DNA from: Paenarthrobacter aurescens
GTDB taxonomy: Bacteria > Actinomycetota > Actinomycetes > Actinomycetales > Micrococcaceae
Direction of reading: 5' to 3'
Assembly: GCF_041549525.1 (NCBI RefSeq)
Contig: NZ_CP157456.1
Coordinates: forward strand, 3,720,001-3,784,000
DNA length: 64,000 nucleotides
The position numbers and the translations under genes are program-made. Under the pieces are notes generated by a model. The model searched no databases and was not told the origin of the DNA. It was given only the letters and a program-made list of their open reading frames with translations. Below, piece after piece: positions 60,317 to 64,000 of the stretch (positions are counted from its first letter, which is position 1; the number at the start of each line of letters is the position of its first letter).

Positions 60317-61525
60317 GTGACCTTCAATCCTGACGCCGCCGGCTGGAGCCCTGACACCCAGGCCGTCCGCGGTGGCCTTGACCGTACCAACTTCCAGGAA
60401 ACGTCCGAACCCGTTTTCCTGAACTCAGGCTTCGTTTATGAATCCGCCGCTGCGGCCGAGCGTGCCTTCACCGGTGAGGACGAGCGCTTCGTCTACTCCC
60501 GTTACGGCAACCCGTCCGTCGCAACGTTCCAGGAGCGGCTGCGGCTGCTCGAGGGAACCGAGGCATGCTTTGCCACGGCCTCAGGGATGTCTGCGGTCTT
60601 CACCGCCTTGGGCGCTCTCCTGGCTGCCGGCGACCGCGTGGTAGCTGCCCGGTCCTTGTTCGGATCCTGCTTTGTGATCCTCAATGAGATCCTGCCCCGC
60701 TGGGGCGTCCATACGGTGTTCGTGGACGGCCCGGACCTGGACCAGTGGCGCGAAGCCCTCTCCGAGCCCACTACTGCGGTCTTTTTCGAGTCACCTTCCA
60801 ACCCCATGCAGGAGATCGTGGACATCGCCGCGGTCAGTGATCTGGCGCATGCCGCCGGGGCCACCGTGGTGGTGGACAACGTATTCGCCACTCCCCTGCT
60901 GCAACGCTGCGGTGAGCTGGGCGCCGATGTGATCGTGTACTCCGGTACCAAGCACATCGACGGCCAGGGACGTGTCCTGGGCGGCGCGATCCTGGGCACC
61001 AAGGAATTCATTGATGGTCCGGTCAAGCAACTCATGCGGCACACCGGCCCCTCGTTGTCCGCGTTCAATGCCTGGGTGCTGACCAAGGGCCTTGAGACAA
61101 TAGGGCTGCGCGTAAACCACAGCTCGGCGTCCGCCTTGAAGATCGCAGAGTGGCTCGAGCAGCAGCCTGCCATCAGCTGGGTCAAGTACCCGTTGCTCAA
61201 GTCCCACCCGCAGTACGAGCTTGCTGCGAAGCAGATGAAGGCGGGCGGCACGGTGCTGACATTCGAACTGTCCCCCTCGGCCGGGCGGTCAGCAAAAGAG
61301 GCTGCGTTCGCCTTGCTCGACGGCCTCCGCGTCATCGACATCTCCAACAACCTGGGCGATTCCAAGTCACTCATCACCCACCCCGCCACCACCACCCACA
61401 GGGCCATGGGGCCTGAAGGTCGGGCGGCGATCGGGCTTTCCGATGGCGTGGTCCGCCTCTCCGTGGGACTTGAAGACGTGGAGGATCTCATCTCGGATCT
61501 GGAGAAGGCCCTCAAACAGGTCTAA
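60317..61525 (+). CDS. metZ: O-succinylhomoserine sulfhydrylase
   Basis: 402 residues from GTG at 60317, directly after the rhodanese TAA. Cys/Met-metabolism PLP fold: YSRYGNPSVATFQERLRLLE, the PLP-lysine in VIVYSGTKHIDGQGRVLGG, and SLITHPATTTHRAMGPEGRA. It makes homocysteine directly from sulfide and the succinyl (or acetyl) ester of homoserine. Under the SAM-IV riboswitch, which fits methionine-branch control. Confidence 0.95.
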   Translation: MTFNPDAAGWSPDTQAVRGGLDRTNFQETSEPVFLNSGFVYESAAAAERAFTGEDERFVYSRYGNPSVATFQERLRLLEGTEACFATASGMSAVFTALGALLAAGDRVVAARSLFGSCFVILNEILPRWGVHTVFVDGPDLDQWREALSEPTTAVFFESPSNPMQEIVDIAAVSDLAHAAGATVVVDNVFATPLLQRCGELGADVIVYSGTKHIDGQGRVLGGAILGTKEFIDGPVKQLMRHTGPSLSAFNAWVLTKGLETIGLRVNHSSASALKIAEWLEQQPAISWVKYPLLKSHPQYELAAKQMKAGGTVLTFELSPSAGRSAKEAAFALLDGLRVIDISNNLGDSKSLITHPATTTHRAMGPEGRAAIGLSDGVVRLSVGLEDVEDLISDLEKALKQV

Positions 61526-61535
61526 CCTTGCTGCC

Positions 61536-62180
61536 ATGAGCGGGAACCATCCCTATCGCCGTGCCGGAGCAGTCATTGTTGCCGGCACGGTGGTGTGGTT
61601 CGTCGGCATCTCGCCCGTCTCACGGGTTTACATCACCCCCGACGACGCCGAGCGCCTCCGTATGCTGCAGGCAGGGCATCGCGGCTGGATCACGGGGCAG
61701 CACCTTACCGCTGCCGGAACCGCCGCAGTGCCTGTGGGATTCGCAGCGTTCGCCCGCTCCATTCCGGACTCGGGCACCTCAGGCAGGAGGGCGAAGAAGT
61801 GGGCTTTCGCCGCTGCGGCCGCACTGCTGGCAGGTGCCCCGCTTTTCGTCTCCAGCCTTGCCCGGCGGGCGTTTGATATTGAGGGCTTTGCCTACCGCCG
61901 TGGATCCAACGCCCCGTTCCTGACGTATTCCGGGCTGCATGTTGTGGCTTTGGCAGCGCTCGGCGGCAGCCTGCTTTCCTTGCCTGCCAAACGATGGATA
62001 GGAATCACGGCCGCGGCCTCCGCACCCATTTACGGCGCCATCCTGGTAGCCAAGAAGGACATTCCGCCGTTCGCTTTCTACCTGGTTGAGGGGCTTGCGG
62101 GAGCATATTTGATGGCGTGGGAGGAGCCGGAAGAAAGCTACGGTCTCCGGACCCGGGACAGTAAGGGCGAACGGTCCTGA
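61536..62180 (+). CDS. membrane protein of unknown function
   Basis: 214 residues from ATG at 61536, 10 bp after metZ; the frame opens earlier inside metZ but without a good start. Five or six hydrophobic segments ([57 protein letters not shown]). Its 3' end overlaps the convergent ligase gene by 43 bp. Unknown role. Confidence 0.75.
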   Translation: MSGNHPYRRAGAVIVAGTVVWFVGISPVSRVYITPDDAERLRMLQAGHRGWITGQHLTAAGTAAVPVGFAAFARSIPDSGTSGRRAKKWAFAAAAALLAGAPLFVSSLARRAFDIEGFAYRRGSNAPFLTYSGLHVVALAALGGSLLSLPAKRWIGITAAASAPIYGAILVAKKDIPPFAFYLVEGLAGAYLMAWEEPEESYGLRTRDSKGERS

Positions 62181-63334
62181 TGCGCCCCGGCCGCACCCCC
62201 GCGGACCGTCACTTTCGCAGCATGCCCAACCACGGCGGCCAATGCTTCGTTGCTCGGAGGACTTCCCGGCTGCCTCTGCCCGTCGCCACGCCTTGTGTTG
62301 TAACGGTCCGCGGCTTCCCGTTGCTCTCGCGCACCGTTTCCCCGCTGCAGTAGCTCCGAGATCCCTTCTTTGACCAGCTCCAGCTCCCCTTGGTCGTCCA
62401 GGACGGGGCTCAGGTAATCAACCAACGCCCACACCACCTCGGCTGCTGGCTGAGGCAGGAAGTCGCCAAAGTCAAGGAGATCTCCGCGCAGACCTGAGTT
62501 GCTGGCCTGCCAGCTGGCCATCCGCAGGATCGCCGTGGGCACCGCGGTGGGTTCCACGCCGTCGAGCATTTCCAGTGAAGCCGTCTCCACCAAGGCCCGC
62601 ACCAGCACCGCTATCAGTGCCGCGTCCTCAGCACGAAGGCAGACGTCAGCGACCCGGACTTCAACGGTGGGGTGGTCCCGGGAGATGCGGGCGTCAAAGT
62701 AGATCATGCCCTCGTCCAGGATCACGCCCGTATCCAAGAGACGTTTGACGAGGCGTCGATACGCCGTCAGCGAGCCGAAAATGGTTGACGGGCCGGATGT
62801 CGGCCAGCGGTTCCAGGCTTGCGTCCGGTAACTGTCAAATCCGGTGGGCAGGCCCCGCCAGTAGGGTGAGTTGGCGGTCAGTGCCGTCAGCACAGCGAGT
62901 TTGTCCCGGATGTGGTCCAGGACCACCACCCCTTCCTCCGGCGACTCCACGGAGACGTGCACGTGGAATCCACACGTCAATTGCTCCGTGGCTATGATGC
63001 CGAAGCGGTCCAGCATCTCCGCATACCGTGGGTCCGGAGTGGTGTGCGTGTTCGAAGCCAAGGGCGAGGTGGCCATCGCAGCAATGCGTGCTCCGTGCCG
63101 GCGGGCAGCCTCGTTGGCCATGGAACGGCCACGGCGGATCTGCTCCAGGAGTTCACTGTGACTGTGGCACGGGCGGGTTTGGGTTTCAATTTGCTCCAGC
63201 TTGAGCTCGTGGCCAAGACCGGTTGTGGTTGCCGGTTCATGGTGACCGGCCAGCAGCGCGTCCGCGAGGGCCAGTGGCTCACCCGTCACAGGATCGACAA
63301 TGAGCAGCTCTTCCTCAACCCCGACAGTCCGCAT
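62138..63334 (-). CDS. YbdK-type glutamate-cysteine ligase / carboxylate-amine ligase
   Basis: 398 residues. GCS2-family motifs: [18 protein letters not shown] at the start (metal-binding Glu residues), [31 protein letters not shown] and the Arg-rich [20 protein letters not shown]. It joins glutamate to an amine such as cysteine using ATP. Actinobacteria use mycothiol, so its product is not necessarily glutathione. The C-terminal 35 residues look unconserved. Overlaps the membrane protein gene at its 3' end. Confidence 0.92.
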   Translation of the reverse strand: MRTVGVEEELLIVDPVTGEPLALADALLAGHHEPATTTGLGHELKLEQIETQTRPCHSHSELLEQIRRGRSMANEAARRHGARIAAMATSPLASNTHTTPDPRYAEMLDRFGIIATEQLTCGFHVHVSVESPEEGVVVLDHIRDKLAVLTALTANSPYWRGLPTGFDSYRTQAWNRWPTSGPSTIFGSLTAYRRLVKRLLDTGVILDEGMIYFDARISRDHPTVEVRVADVCLRAEDAALIAVLVRALVETASLEMLDGVEPTAVPTAILRMASWQASNSGLRGDLLDFGDFLPQPAAEVVWALVDYLSPVLDDQGELELVKEGISELLQRGNGAREQREAADRYNTRRGDGQRQPGSPPSNEALAAVVGHAAKVTVRGGAAGAHQDRSPLLSRVRRP

Positions 63335-63434
63335 GCTTCATTCTGCGTCAGGAGTCCCGGCCAGGACAGGGCAGGGCCAGAGTCCTCGCGCGGGGACGTC
63401 CTCAAGAACAGGACCGGCCGCACTTTGGCCGAAC

Positions 63435-64000
63435 CTAGTCCTGGAAGTACTCGATCTTCGCGCCGATGGTGTTCAAACGTTCGGCAAGGTCCTCGTAGCC
63501 GCGCTCAATCACATAGATATTCCGGAGCTCGGACGTGCCACGGGCAGCAAGCATGGCAAGGAGCAGGCAAGCAGCCGGGCGAAGTGCCGGCGGGCAACCG
63601 ATCTCCGCGGCACGCCATTTGGTGGGTCCGTTGACGTAAATCCGGTGCGGATCCAGCAACTGCACCTGGGCGCCCAGCTTGTTCAGTTCCGTCAGGTAGA
63701 TGGCACGGTTCTCATAAACCCAGTCGTGGATCATGGTCTGGCCCTCGGCGTTGCCTGCGATCACGGCGAAGAACGGCAGGTTGTCAATGTTCAGCCCCGG
63801 GAACGGCATGGGGTGGATCTTGTCCTGCGGCGCGTGGAGTTCCGAAGGCTTGGTGGTGACGTCCACCAGCCGGGTGCGTCCGTTGCGTGCCATGTATTCG
63901 CCGGAAATTTCGAGCTTCTGGCCCATCTGCTCCAGGGTGGCCAGTTCGATTTCCATGAACTCGATGGGCACCCTGCGGATGGTGACCTCGGAGTTGGTGA
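63435..64000 (-). CDS. murA: UDP-N-acetylglucosamine 1-carboxyvinyltransferase (MurA), C-terminal part, start off window
   Basis: Open to the right edge. The visible 188 residues are the C-terminal half of the enolpyruvyl-transferase fold: GLNIDNLPFFAVIAGNAEGQ, LNKLGAQVQLLDPHRIYVNG, RPAACLLLAMLAARGTSELR and IERGYEDLAERLNTIGAKIE, which closely follow the MurA C-terminal blocks. It transfers enolpyruvate to UDP-GlcNAc in the first step of peptidoglycan synthesis. LDPHRIYVNG and RPAA differ slightly from the usual LRAGAAL, so a MurA paralogue is possible. Confidence 0.88.
   Translation of the reverse strand, partial: TNSEVTIRRVPIEFMEIELATLEQMGQKLEISGEYMARNGRTRLVDVTTKPSELHAPQDKIHPMPFPGLNIDNLPFFAVIAGNAEGQTMIHDWVYENRAIYLTELNKLGAQVQLLDPHRIYVNGPTKWRAAEIGCPPALRPAACLLLAMLAARGTSELRNIYVIERGYEDLAERLNTIGAKIEYFQD

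Overview
The window is high-GC, gene-dense chromosomal DNA from an actinobacterium. The gene content (topaquinone amine oxidase, Tat-secreted PhoD, ECF41 and ECF42 sigma factors, DinB2-like polymerase, SAM-IV riboswitch, mycobacterial/corynebacterial-type arsenic enzymes) fits the Micrococcaceae, most likely Arthrobacter or Paenarthrobacter. This is inferred from recognised family features and not from a search. Starts are often GTG, ATGA/GTGA/TGATG overlaps are common inside operons, and I see no tRNA, rRNA, CRISPR array, transposase or prophage.

Layout. 0-7.7 kb: a carbohydrate-uptake locus. It has a DeoR-HTH/LacI-sensor hybrid regulator (cut by the left edge), a Tat-exported beta-propeller protein, a CUT1-type ABC importer (lipoprotein and two permeases) and a 2-hydroxyacid dehydrogenase. 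TGTTTGAA-type sites lie upstream of both the regulator and the structural genes. 7.8-14.5 kb: P-type ATPase, PhoD phosphatase, alanine aminotransferase AlaA. 14.5-17 kb: zinc alcohol dehydrogenase and an ECF41 sigma factor with its carboxymuconolactone-decarboxylase-type partner. 17-20.2 kb: copper amine oxidase, a His-rich membrane protein and a divergent TetR with a palindromic operator. 20.2-21.6 kb: a two-gene HTH/nucleotidyltransferase unit resembling an AbiE-type toxin-antitoxin. 21.6-25.4 kb: LysE exporter, aldehyde dehydrogenase, membrane protein, prephenate dehydratase.

25.4-31.8 kb is an arsenic-resistance island. It carries ArsO-like flavoprotein, ArsT-like thioredoxin reductase, ArsC, an ArsR-ArsC fusion, an aquaglyceroporin in place of an ArsB/Acr3 pump, a stand-alone ArsR with a CxC site, and an ArsN1-type acetyltransferase. 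Matching operators precede arsC and arsR, and the fusion gene and arsR look leaderless.

31.8-41 kb: MMPL exporter with a divergent MarR and a perfect 12-5-12 palindrome, methyltransferase, DGPF/YciI protein with an ECF42 sigma factor, aldo/keto reductase, DinB2-like polymerase, RhtB exporter. 40.2-44.8 kb: LacI regulator, nucleoside hydrolase, MFS transporter and ribokinase, a nucleoside-salvage operon with two LacI operators. 44.8-51.1 kb: TetR with a small membrane protein, a phosphatase, a P-loop kinase-PabB fusion, cardiolipin synthase and a PabC-like lyase (folate/pABA branch). 51.4-53.5 kb: amino-acid permease, AhpD-like protein.

53.6-61.5 kb is sulfur-related. A leftward operon encodes a flavin monooxygenase, an ammonia-lyase-fold protein lacking the Ala-Ser-Gly triad, and a cysteine-synthase-like enzyme. 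A divergent SulP transporter follows, then a SAM-IV riboswitch upstream of DUF1737-rhodanese-metZ. The window closes with a membrane protein, a YbdK-type glutamate-cysteine ligase and the C-terminal part of a MurA enzyme (right edge). Long, perfect or near-perfect intergenic palindromes sit directly after three genes; two of them are clearly copies of one element.
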